Positions 15,728 to 23,671 of a stretch of 42,689 nucleotides of DNA are shown piece after piece (positions within the stretch are counted from its first letter, which is position 1; every line of letters starts with the position of its first letter). The notes under the pieces were generated by a model. The model was given only the letters and a program-made list of their open reading frames with translations, was not told the DNA's origin and made no database searches. A program made the position numbers and the translations under genes. The DNA comes from a bacterium (GTDB taxonomy: Bacteria > Desulfobacterota > Desulfocorpusculales > Desulfocorpusculum). Location: assembly GCA_037481695.1 (NCBI GenBank), contig JBBFLE010000023.1:1-42689 (forward strand), in the 5' to 3' direction.

Positions 15728-16171
15728 TCACCTTTGAGCCCTGCCAGGAGCTAAGAAGATGCCTGAAGCAACTCGGGAAGATGAGGTCTTGGGTCCCGAG
15801 GTACTCATTCCTTCTGAATCATCCCTCTGAGGATCCTCATGGGAATCAAATGGAAGCACTGGGATCAATGGGCTCCAAAGTGGTTTTTGAAAATGGGGCG
15901 GGGGCAATATTAAAGACCCTGATGGGAAATGATCCAAGGCTCCTGGATGATCCTGAAAAGCCGAGTGCATGTCGGCTACAGAGGGGTGCCTGGTGTAGCG
16001 AGCTTCTGTAAAGAGGCACAAATCCGTGAGTCCATAAGCAATTACTAGGTTTCTCATCCTTTGTACAAATTTTTCTTGGGCTGGCTTGTCACGAGATGCC
16101 TGAACCCCTATTATCGTTAGCCCCATGAGTCCAAGAGCCACTAACAGCAGGAAGGCTGTGGATGGTCTCAT
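15728..16171 (-). CDS. Unknown single-pass membrane protein of the NosL/ABC module
   Basis: A 147-aa protein. Residues 5-25 are one membrane helix or uncleaved signal (TAFLLLVALGLMGLTIIGVQ). A short helical stretch leads to the segment EARYTRHPSVAD and then QDHPGALDHFPSGSL (about 57-86), rich in His, Pro and aromatic residues. The last 60 residues are Pro/Ser-rich. I recall similar His/Pro motifs in small proteins beside NosL-like and ABC genes, but no function is known to me. It starts 7 nt after the nosL stop and ends 7 nt before the permease. The His-rich motif could bind metal; this is a guess. Confidence 0.65.
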   Translation of the reverse strand: MRPSTAFLLLVALGLMGLTIIGVQASRDKPAQEKFVQRMRNLVIAYGLTDLCLFTEARYTRHPSVADMHSAFQDHPGALDHFPSGSLILPPPHFQKPLWSPLIPVLPFDSHEDPQRDDSEGMSTSGPKTSSSRVASGIFLAPGRAQR

Positions 16172-16178
16172 GAGCTGT

Positions 16179-16646
16179 TCAATCCAACTCTTTGATGACT
16201 TGAGGGGTAACCTGCTCGAATCTCAATATGAGTTTCCCGCTGTGATCCCTCATGAACTCTTTGGCATCCTCCTCTTTTAGAAAAGGTATCAATTCCCTTC
16301 CCATTGGGCCCAAAACATCACTTCCCATGACATAGAAAGCTTCCATTGCATTTATTGGCTCAAGGCTGTAATAATCGGTAACGTAGATCTCATGCAGTTG
16401 TTTCCTGCCCAAGCCCTGGACATATTTTTCCGGCTGATTCAGGAACTTAAACATGTCTTTTGCGCCGTCGAAAAAAAAGCTTTTTCCATCCTTGGACTTG
16501 ATCAGTGCTATCCATTCGGGATATTTGCTGACAAACATGCCGCAGACCGGACACTTGTCTTTGGCAGATGGCTTGGCGGGAGAATCTGCCTTGGAGGGAG
16601 TGATCATCAAGAAAAATCCTATTGCCAAAAAGATAAATGATTTCAT
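16179..16646 (-). CDS. nosL: NosL family copper-binding protein
   Basis: A 155-aa exported protein. An N-terminal signal (MKSFIFLAIGFFLMITPSKA) precedes the NosL domain, which opens with DKCPVCGMFV (C32, C35, M37), the Cu(I)-binding motif of NosL. The core then has AKDMFKFLNQPEKY, EIYVTDYYSLEPINAMEAFYV, GPMGRELIPF and EEDAKEFM. Classical NosL is a lipoprotein that supplies copper to nitrous oxide reductase; this one lacks an obvious lipobox Cys. I chose the ATG at 16646, where the signal begins; an ATG at 16664 or longer frames reach into sequence that does not look coding. There is no nosZ in the window, so a general copper-delivery role is more likely. Confidence 0.85.
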   Translation of the reverse strand: MKSFIFLAIGFFLMITPSKADSPAKPSAKDKCPVCGMFVSKYPEWIALIKSKDGKSFFFDGAKDMFKFLNQPEKYVQGLGRKQLHEIYVTDYYSLEPINAMEAFYVMGSDVLGPMGRELIPFLKEEDAKEFMRDHSGKLILRFEQVTPQVIKELD

Positions 16647-17436
16647 CTTCCCGCCTTTGTCCATAGAAATCCGGATCCACTGGAATTTGACGATACCAGC
16701 CAGAGCTTTTAGATTTGCACCTTTTTTGATCATAACCTTCACAAACCAATGAGGCAAGAAGCTACAAAGATCAAACCGGGCTTGAACTTTGGTCAAATTT
16801 TCCTTTTCTCCAGGCGTTCTCCCTGGGATGAAAGCCGCCAGTGCTGCTGGGGATGGTTCAATTCCTTTTTCTGGTTCAGGGCCCTGGGGGATCTCAGATG
16901 GTGGAACAAGGTGTGTTTGGGCACAAAGCAGTTTACCTAAAGATATCACAAAGTTCTAATCTACACACTCGCCTTCGATACTGCAGGCTAGGAGTGATCG
17001 GCTCAAAGGACACAGAGTTTTTGAGCCATGAAGGCTTTACCCAGCAGCTTGATTTAGTAGGGGCATGAAACCTCAACTTGGAAAGCATCTACAACCCTGG
17101 TATTATTCCCTAAAGCATACCTGGATTTGGAACGCGGTTTTGAAAACTTGCGCCAAAGGCAATATTGATGCGAACAAGGCGGCCTTTGGCAGGCCGGTCC
17201 ATGGGACCTGATGGGATCGTGGACTTTGTCTCTGGGAGTCTGCCCTGAGAAGGGTAGGCTTTGGGGCTCAGGTCATGACACATCCGATTCATGGGGCTTT
17301 TTTCCAATGGATAGGGTATCATCCTTTAGGGTTGCGTGGGGGATGTTTTCTTGTAACTGACAGGAGCCTGGCTTTTTCAGGGAGAAGCTTGGGGCATTTC
17401 AAAGGGTTTGAATCTGGCAGTAAACGGGAGGCATAG
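16647..17436. other. Divergent intergenic region between nosL and gspD
   Basis: About 790 nt. An open frame continues nosL upstream to 16949, but its residues do not look like protein and nosL starts cleanly at its signal peptide. The region should hold promoters for both the minus-strand module and gspD. The only clear structure is the inverted repeat at 17152-17190. A TATCAT at 17317-17322 is a weak -10 candidate for gspD. Confidence 0.5.
17152..17190. repeat. 9-bp inverted repeat upstream of gspD
   Basis: GCCAAAGGC (17152-17160) is the exact reverse complement of GCCTTTGGC (17182-17190), with 21 nt between. It is about 250 nt before gspD. It could be an operator or a hairpin in the leader, but a 9-bp match may arise by chance. 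Confidence 0.35.
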
Positions 17437-19872
17437 GTGAAGCATAGATTGCTGGTTCCAGGTACATTTGTCAGCGCTTTGCTTCTTGGGATTTTGATTG
17501 TGCCATACAGCGACAGCCTGGCGGCTAGGCTTGTTGAGGAGGGGCAAAAGCCTGCAACAGAGGCGGCTTCGCAAAAGCAGGAGGCTCCGGCCCGCTCAAC
17601 TCCCTCCAGGAGGCCTGTGCCCAAGAGCCAGAGCCTTCCAATTCAACAGCCCTCCCAGGGCTCCTCAGATCAGAAACCGGATACTGCCATCAACCCAGAT
17701 CAGCCCAAGCGACCGGGCAGCTCAGACCGTATCACCATAAATTTCGACAATGCTGATCTGCGCACGGTCATCAAGTTCATCAGCGAGCTCACGGGTAAGA
17801 ATTTCGTGGTGGATGATAAGGTAAAAGGCACTGTGACCATAATATCTCCTACAGACATAACGGTGGATGAGGCATATCAGGTTTTCCTGTCTGTACTGGA
17901 AATGAAAGGGTTCACGGTCGTGAAAGCCGGGAGGGTTTTAAAAGTCGTGCCATCTGCCGAGGCCAGGTACAGGGACATAGAAACCTTGAGGGTGGAGGAA
18001 TCCATCCGGGTTGGCAGGGAAGACCGGATGATAACACAACTCATACCGCTTCGGCACGCCAGTGCCAATGACCTCAGAGGGCTGCTTACCCCCTTGGTAT
18101 CCAAGGAGAGCCAGATAGTGGCTTACCAGCCCACCAACACCCTGATAATAACTGACTATGCTTCCAATATTCGCAGGCTTCAGTCTCTTATCAGGGAGAT
18201 GGATGTAGAGTCCACAGACGAAAAAATAACGGTTCATCAGCTCAAGTACGCCTCTGCACAGACGCTAGCCACAGAGTTGCTTTCTCTCATGGACAGAGGT
18301 GCTCAGCGCACCGGCACCACGGCGCGCCCCGTGGCCCCCAAGCCGGCCACTCAACCAGCTCCACCGGGGACCAGAGCGCCCAGCCCAGCCCAGCCTGTCC
18401 AAACCGCCCCAGCAGAGGAAACCGCAGCCCTGAGTGCTTCCAAGCTCGTGCCTGACGAGAGAACCAACTCTCTCATAATCATTGCCAGCGAAGCCGAGAC
18501 TCGAAAGATCCTGGAGCTCGTGGAAAAGCTTGACGTGCCCTTGCCCCCTGGGAGAAAAAAGATCCACGTCTATTATCTGGAGAACGCCAAGGCCGAGGAG
18601 GTGCTCCAGGTGCTCTCCCAGCTTTCGGGCAGGGGTGGGGCTGGTGTAGGTTATGGGACCTCATCGGGTTTGGGGACCAGCAGGGCCGGACTGGGAAGCA
18701 CAACAGGGATCGGTTCTTCGGGCTTGGGTGGCTTGGGCTCCACCAGTGGCTTGTCCCAAACCACAGGTTTGGGAAGCAGTGGCCTGGGAACGGGCCGCCT
18801 GAGCGGGCTGGGGACAGCAGGCCCAGGGATCTTTTCTTCGGGCATAGAGAGAGGGGCTAGGGCCGCCATATTGGGGGAGGACGTGGTGGTAGTGGCTGAT
18901 AAAGCCACCAATGCCATAATAGTGATGGCTCCTCCTGAAGATTATGAGACAGTAAAAGAACTCATAAGCAAACTGGATGTTTGGCGTCCCCAGGTACTTG
19001 TGGAGGCCCTCATTGCAGAGGTTTCCCTGACCAAGACCAAGAGCCTGGGTGTGGAATGGCGCCTTGCCGAAAGAGTGGATAGTTCTGGCAGGGAGACAGG
19101 CATTCAAACAGGAACGGGGCCTGCTAATCTGGATTTTTCCACTGCCGCTCAATTTCTTTTCGGGGTCTTCAAAGGGCCCATTACCATAGCCGGTCAGGAG
19201 TTTACAAACTTGAGGGCGGTGCTGAGGGCCTTTCAAAGGGCGGAGGACGTGAACATCCTGTCCACGCCACACATATTGACCTTAAACAATGAGGAAGCCG
19301 AGATAGTGGTGGCTCAGAACATCCCATTTCTCAAGTCCCAAACAGGCACTGCAGAGAGCACCACTCCCGGCACCACGACTCCCACAACAGCGGTTCTCCA
19401 GACCTTCGAGTTCAAAGATGTGGGCATTATCCTCAGAATCACTCCCCAAATTAGCAAGGGCAAGTTCGTGAGACTGAATATTTTCCAGGAGGTCTCGGAT
19501 GTGGGAGCACAACAGGTGCTCACCACAACCCCCACTACTTTTAAGAGACAAGCCAAGACAGTGGTGGTAGTGGAGAACGGTCAGACCGTGGTCATAGGAG
19601 GTTTGATCCAGGACAGCCAGAGGCAGTCCACCTCAGGAGTGCCCTGCCTTGGTAGTATTCCACTGCTGGGCAATCTTTTCAGGACTCAGTCCGTAGGGCC
19701 CCAGGAAAAGAGAAATCTTCTGATTTTCATCACTCCACACATAGTGAACACCCCTGAGGACATGGCCGGGATTACCGAACAAAAGAAAAAAGAGAGGGAT
19801 AAAGACGCCATCCAATTCCAGGAGTGGAGGGGCGAGGATTTTGAGGAAACCCTAGATATGATCCTCAGATAA
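17437..19872 (+). CDS. gspD: Type II secretion system secretin GspD
   Basis: An 811-aa outer-membrane secretin, the exit channel of the T2SS. A signal-like start (about 1-30) is followed by a Pro/Gln/Ser-rich linker. N0 begins near 98 (ITINFDNADLRTVIKFISELTGKNFVVD). N1, N2 and N3 follow, each with an LRHASA/YASA/LENAKAEEVL-type motif. N2 carries a Pro/Ala-rich insert and N3 a Gly/Ser/Thr-rich loop at about 398-470. The secretin core begins around 525 and includes VNILSTPHILTLNNEEAEIVVAQ, TVVVVENGQTVVIGGLIQD and SIPLLGNLFRTQ. The start is GTG at 17437 with GGGAGG about 5 nt upstream. No separate pilotin gene is visible nearby. Confidence 0.95.
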   Translation: MKHRLLVPGTFVSALLLGILIVPYSDSLAARLVEEGQKPATEAASQKQEAPARSTPSRRPVPKSQSLPIQQPSQGSSDQKPDTAINPDQPKRPGSSDRITINFDNADLRTVIKFISELTGKNFVVDDKVKGTVTIISPTDITVDEAYQVFLSVLEMKGFTVVKAGRVLKVVPSAEARYRDIETLRVEESIRVGREDRMITQLIPLRHASANDLRGLLTPLVSKESQIVAYQPTNTLIITDYASNIRRLQSLIREMDVESTDEKITVHQLKYASAQTLATELLSLMDRGAQRTGTTARPVAPKPATQPAPPGTRAPSPAQPVQTAPAEETAALSASKLVPDERTNSLIIIASEAETRKILELVEKLDVPLPPGRKKIHVYYLENAKAEEVLQVLSQLSGRGGAGVGYGTSSGLGTSRAGLGSTTGIGSSGLGGLGSTSGLSQTTGLGSSGLGTGRLSGLGTAGPGIFSSGIERGARAAILGEDVVVVADKATNAIIVMAPPEDYETVKELISKLDVWRPQVLVEALIAEVSLTKTKSLGVEWRLAERVDSSGRETGIQTGTGPANLDFSTAAQFLFGVFKGPITIAGQEFTNLRAVLRAFQRAEDVNILSTPHILTLNNEEAEIVVAQNIPFLKSQTGTAESTTPGTTTPTTAVLQTFEFKDVGIILRITPQISKGKFVRLNIFQEVSDVGAQQVLTTTPTTFKRQAKTVVVVENGQTVVIGGLIQDSQRQSTSGVPCLGSIPLLGNLFRTQSVGPQEKRNLLIFITPHIVNTPEDMAGITEQKKKERDKDAIQFQEWRGEDFEETLDMILR

Positions 19873-19911
19873 CCTTTTGCAGCTTGTAGAGAAAAAACAA
19901 GGTTAAAGCCA

Positions 19912-21687
19912 ATGGCTATGGAAGCGAGACAACATCCTGAGCGTCCAGTTGGAGCTGCAGAATCAAATATTGCCAAGCTGGGACAATCGGGCAGCAGGAG
20001 CTCGGCCCTGCTCGGTGCATTGCGGGAGCAGGGAATAGTCCTGGAACAGAGTCTGGATCAGGAGTTGCAAAGTTTGATGGAAAAGGACGAGTGGGCCCTG
20101 GGGGAAGCCCTAGTGGCCAGGGGTTTGGTCTTGAGAGAGGATCTGACCAAAGCCTGGGCTGTTTTGATGGATCTTCCTTTTTGGCCGGTCTTGGAGGTGC
20201 AGGGGATAGATGGCCAGATGTTATCACAGATACCCATTCATTTTGCCCGGAAACACATGATCGTGCCTGTTAAAATGGTGGATCATGAGATCTGGGTGGC
20301 CATGGCTGATCCGTTGGCTCTGGAAGTTCTGGATGACCTTAGAATAAAAACCGGCTGGAACATCAAGCCGGTCTTAAGCTTGGCCTCAGAGATCTCCAGG
20401 ACCATAAATCGGATCTACCATGAATCTGGAGACACAGCCGAGCAGGTCCTGGCAGATTTGGAGGAGTCGGGAAGCAGTGGTAGGGCTTTGGCCGAGCTGG
20501 AGGAATCCGAGGACCTGCTGGAATCAGCGTCAGATGCCCCGGTTATCAAGTTGGTGAACACCATTCTGAGCGAGGCAGTGAGGTTAAGGGCCAGTGATAT
20601 TCACATCGAACCCTATCAAAAAGAACTCAAGATTCGTTATAGGGTAGACGGGGTGCTCTACAATAGCTTGACTCCATCGCGGAACCTCCATTCGGCCATA
20701 GTCTCCCGCATCAAAGTCATGGCCAAGATGAACATAGCCGAGAAAAGACTCCCCCAAGATGGCAGGATTCGCCTGAGGGTGGCGGAGCGCGATTTTGACA
20801 TACGTGTCTCGACCCTGCCCACCTCTTTTGGAGAAAGAGTGGTGCTGAGGTTGTTAGATAAGACAAGCGTCTTGTTAGGGTTGGAAGAGGTAGGCCTTTT
20901 CCCCGAGCAGATGGAGCTCTTTGAAAGGCTTATTTCGGCTCCCAACGGGATAATTCTGGTGACAGGTCCAACCGGAAGCGGAAAGACCACCACGCTCTAC
21001 GCAGCCCTAAACAGGATAAACTCGCCAGATAAGAACATCATAACCATAGAAGATCCGGTGGAGTACCAGCTTGCGGGAATTGGCCAGATTCAAGTAAACA
21101 GCAAGATAGGTTTGACCTTTGCCAAGGGGCTCCGCTCCATTGTTCGCCAGGATCCTGATGTCATTCTGGTGGGCGAGATTAGGGATACCGAGACCGCTGA
21201 GATATCCATCCACGCAGCCCTTACAGGGCACCTGGTCTTCAGCACTTTACACACCAACGACGCTGCAGGGGCCATAACACGCCTCATAGATATGGGAGTG
21301 GAGCCTTTTCTGGTCTCCTCTTCGGTGAACGCCATTTTGGCGCAACGCTTGGTGAGGGTCATCTGTCCCAAGTGCAAGGAAGGTTACAGACCCAATGCCA
21401 GAACCATTAGGGAACTGGGTATTTCCCAGGATGAGGATGTGGTCCTGTACAGGGGAAAGGGGTGCGATGCCTGCCTCAACACGGGATTCAGGGGAAGGAC
21501 CGGCATCTTCGAGTTTCTGGTTATGGACGACACCCTAAGGGGGCTCATGATGCAGACTTCTGACTCTACCACCTTGCGAAAAGCTGCCATGGCAAGAGGC
21601 ATGAAAAGCCTTAGGGAGGATGGGGTCCAGAAGATAAGGGCCGGCATTACAACCGTAGAGGAGGTCTTGCGGGTCACGGGCGAGTAG
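19912..21687 (+). CDS. gspE: Type II secretion system ATPase GspE
   Basis: A 591-aa hexameric ATPase that powers pseudopilus assembly at the cytoplasmic face of the inner membrane. Residues about 30-170 match the GspE N-terminal (N1E/MshEN) domain. The core has DIHIEPYQKELKIRYRVDGVLY, AEKRLPQDGRI, Walker A GPTGSGKTT (352-360, K358), the Asp box IITIEDPVEYQL, Walker B DPDVILVGEIRD and the His box HLVFSTLHTNDA. The tetracysteine zinc motif CPKC...CDAC is present in the C-terminal domain. Length is near typical (500-600). The first or third codon may be the true ATG; the Shine-Dalgarno site is weak. It follows gspD after 39 nt. Confidence 0.95.
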   Translation: MAMEARQHPERPVGAAESNIAKLGQSGSRSSALLGALREQGIVLEQSLDQELQSLMEKDEWALGEALVARGLVLREDLTKAWAVLMDLPFWPVLEVQGIDGQMLSQIPIHFARKHMIVPVKMVDHEIWVAMADPLALEVLDDLRIKTGWNIKPVLSLASEISRTINRIYHESGDTAEQVLADLEESGSSGRALAELEESEDLLESASDAPVIKLVNTILSEAVRLRASDIHIEPYQKELKIRYRVDGVLYNSLTPSRNLHSAIVSRIKVMAKMNIAEKRLPQDGRIRLRVAERDFDIRVSTLPTSFGERVVLRLLDKTSVLLGLEEVGLFPEQMELFERLISAPNGIILVTGPTGSGKTTTLYAALNRINSPDKNIITIEDPVEYQLAGIGQIQVNSKIGLTFAKGLRSIVRQDPDVILVGEIRDTETAEISIHAALTGHLVFSTLHTNDAAGAITRLIDMGVEPFLVSSSVNAILAQRLVRVICPKCKEGYRPNARTIRELGISQDEDVVLYRGKGCDACLNTGFRGRTGIFEFLVMDDTLRGLMMQTSDSTTLRKAAMARGMKSLREDGVQKIRAGITTVEEVLRVTGE

Positions 21688-21696
21688 GTAAGACAA

Positions 21697-21724
21697 TTGC
21701 TCAAGGGGATTGAGGTTTGAGCAA
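21697..21724 (+). repeat. 8-bp hairpin between gspE and the TPR gene
   Basis: TTGCTCAA (21697-21704) pairs with TTGAGCAA (21717-21724) around a 12-nt loop. No U-run follows, so it is not a typical terminator. It may stabilise or divide the polycistronic message in the 167-nt gap after gspE. Confidence 0.4.
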
Positions 21725-21854
21725 GGAGTAAGATGGCTTGGTCTCTAGGGTAGGAATACAAGAAGGATACTTTTGAAAAAATTTAAGGTCTTCAGGTGGA
21801 TCAAATATTCTGGAGAGATTTGGGTGAATTCGAGGCAAGGGGAGAAAACAGGGG

Positions 21855-22496
21855 ATGGGGAATAAAGTCAGGAAGGATGGCCCATCTGACAAGGATCAAA
21901 GGGGGCTTGTTACCCGCGGCAAGCTGGTGGCATTTACTGGGGGGGCCTTGTTGGTGGGATTTGTGGCAGGGGCGATTTTAGGGGGCATATGGGAACATCG
22001 GCTGGCTGGGCGTTTGCCCACGAAGGCCCCAGGTGTGGTTTCGGCACCCTCTGGCATGGCTTCAGTGGAGCAAAGGGGGGAGCTGAAAGCCTTGGAAAGC
22101 AGAGTAGCGAAGGATCCTCAAGACGTGGAGGCCTGGATAAACCTGGGTAACTTGAACTATGACATGGGTAGGCCAGCAGAGGCCATCCGCGCGTATGAAA
22201 AGGCCTTGGCGCTTAGGCCAGGAAATCCGGATGTAATCACCGACATGGGCACCATGTACAGACTCTTGGGGCAACCCCAGAAAGCTGTGGAGCTTTTCAG
22301 AGAGGCTCACAGACTTGATCCCAATCACTTCAACAGCCTCTATAACGAAGGTGTGGTTCTTCTGCATGATCTAAATGATATTGTGGGGGCTGCACGGGCA
22401 TGGGAGGAGTTCCTGAAGTTGGTCCCTCAGGGTGAGCAGTCAGAGCGCATAAGAAAAATCCTCCAGAACCTGAGGTCACAAGGCAAAATACCCTGA
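21855..22496 (+). CDS. TPR-repeat membrane protein
   Basis: A 213-aa protein. A basic cytoplasmic start (about 1-22) leads to one membrane helix (about 25-45, VAFTGGALLVGFVAGAILGGIW). The rest is a short linker and at least three TPR repeats from about 75 to 200: DVEAWINLGNLNYDMGRPAEAIRAYEKAL, NPDVITDMGTMYRLLGQPQKAVELFREA, FNSLYNEGVVLLHDLNDIVGAARAWEEF. It lies between gspE and the diguanylate cyclase. TPR proteins in T2SS loci often act as assembly or scaffolding factors; that is inferred from position only. The ATG follows a GGGGAGA stretch. The stop is 23 nt from the next start. Confidence 0.85.
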   Translation: MGNKVRKDGPSDKDQRGLVTRGKLVAFTGGALLVGFVAGAILGGIWEHRLAGRLPTKAPGVVSAPSGMASVEQRGELKALESRVAKDPQDVEAWINLGNLNYDMGRPAEAIRAYEKALALRPGNPDVITDMGTMYRLLGQPQKAVELFREAHRLDPNHFNSLYNEGVVLLHDLNDIVGAARAWEEFLKLVPQGEQSERIRKILQNLRSQGKIP

Positions 22497-22519
22497 ATCT
22501 AACCCACAGTATTGCCAGA

Positions 22520-23671
22520 TTGGAAGGGGCGAAGAAGGCCGTGAAGAGGATTTCCAAAAAGAGCAACGTGATCTCTTTCAATGAGAGGCTCTTCCAGAGG
22601 GTGCTAAAGGAAAACGAGCTGCTCTTGGCACGGATCAATAATATATTGAGCGTGGCCAGGTCCAACCAAAAAATACAGGACCACTTCGATGCCCTGGAAG
22701 AAAAGATCCTTCGAAGCCGTTCTGTGAGGGAAATGGCTAGAGTCCTGGTGCAGGAGATCAGAAAACGTTTTGGTGTGGAGTGGGTAACCCTTTGCGTGGC
22801 TCTTGATCCGGCTGATGTCTTGAGACATTTGGGATCCACGGGCATAAAGGGGCTTCCCAGTTTCATACGTATAGTTAAAGAAGGGGAGTTGGAAAGGGCT
22901 GCCGAAGAATTGGGAAGGGGAGAGGTGCTTTTGGGAGCCCCAGAACGAAATGTTGGCCTTTTCTTTAGACGGCAAATGATTCCAGAGATGAGATCCCATG
23001 CCATAGTGCCGCTTTACTTCTCCGGCAGGCTGATAGGAACCTTGAATTTAGGCAGCAGGGATCCTCAGAGGTACTGTGCTGATCAAGGCACAGATTTCCT
23101 AAAAAGACTGGGCTACAAGATCTCCTTGATCATGGACAATATCTTGGCTCACCAAAGAGTCCTGGCCATGTCCATTACGGATCCAGTCACGGGAATCCAC
23201 AATCGCAGGGCCTTCGAATCTGCTTTGGAAAGAGAGCTGGGTCGCTCCCGCAGGCATAAGAGTCCCCTTTCATGTATGATCTTGGACCTGGACAATTTTA
23301 AGGAGATCAATGACAGATATGGGCACCTGGTGGGTGACCAGGCCTTGAAACATACAGCAGAAATTTTGCGCGATCACACCAGGGTTTATGATATGGTGGC
23401 AAGATACGGGGGGGATGAGTTTGCTGCCATGTTGCCGCAAACAGGTATTGACTCGGCTGTGAGTGTGGCCCAGAAGTTCCAAGGTGTGCTCAATTCCAGG
23501 CCCCTTGATCTGGGAGGTGTGAAGGTGAGCATCAAGGTGAGCATTGGGATTGCCGGGGTATTGGGCACAGAGGAAATTGGGGCCAAGGAACTTATTTCCA
23601 TTGCCGATAGTAGGATGTATTCAGCCAAGGCACAGGGGGGGAGCAGGGTGGTGTGGCAGGACTCCCAATGA
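22520..23671 (+). CDS. Diguanylate cyclase: DUF484 (GAF-like) plus GGDEF domain
   Basis: A 383-aa protein. Residues about 15-215 resemble DUF484, a GAF-like sensor (helical start, GRLIGTLNLGSRDPQRY and GTDFLKRLGYKIS). A GGDEF domain fills about 220-378: ITDPVTGIHNRRAF opening and the active site RYGGDEF (295-301), which makes c-di-GMP from two GTP. The inhibitory I-site is present as RVYD (288-291), five residues before GGDEF, so the product should limit activity. It follows the TPR gene and overlaps plsB as ATGA. The start is uncertain: TTG at 22520 has no good Shine-Dalgarno site, and a GTG a few codons later is possible. Confidence 0.88.
   Translation: MEGAKKAVKRISKKSNVISFNERLFQRVLKENELLLARINNILSVARSNQKIQDHFDALEEKILRSRSVREMARVLVQEIRKRFGVEWVTLCVALDPADVLRHLGSTGIKGLPSFIRIVKEGELERAAEELGRGEVLLGAPERNVGLFFRRQMIPEMRSHAIVPLYFSGRLIGTLNLGSRDPQRYCADQGTDFLKRLGYKISLIMDNILAHQRVLAMSITDPVTGIHNRRAFESALERELGRSRRHKSPLSCMILDLDNFKEINDRYGHLVGDQALKHTAEILRDHTRVYDMVARYGGDEFAAMLPQTGIDSAVSVAQKFQGVLNSRPLDLGGVKVSIKVSIGIAGVLGTEEIGAKELISIADSRMYSAKAQGGSRVVWQDSQ

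Noticed and set aside
16647-16949. N-terminal extension of nosL
   Set aside because: The open frame continues, but the signal peptide at 16646 is the natural start and the extension does not look like protein.
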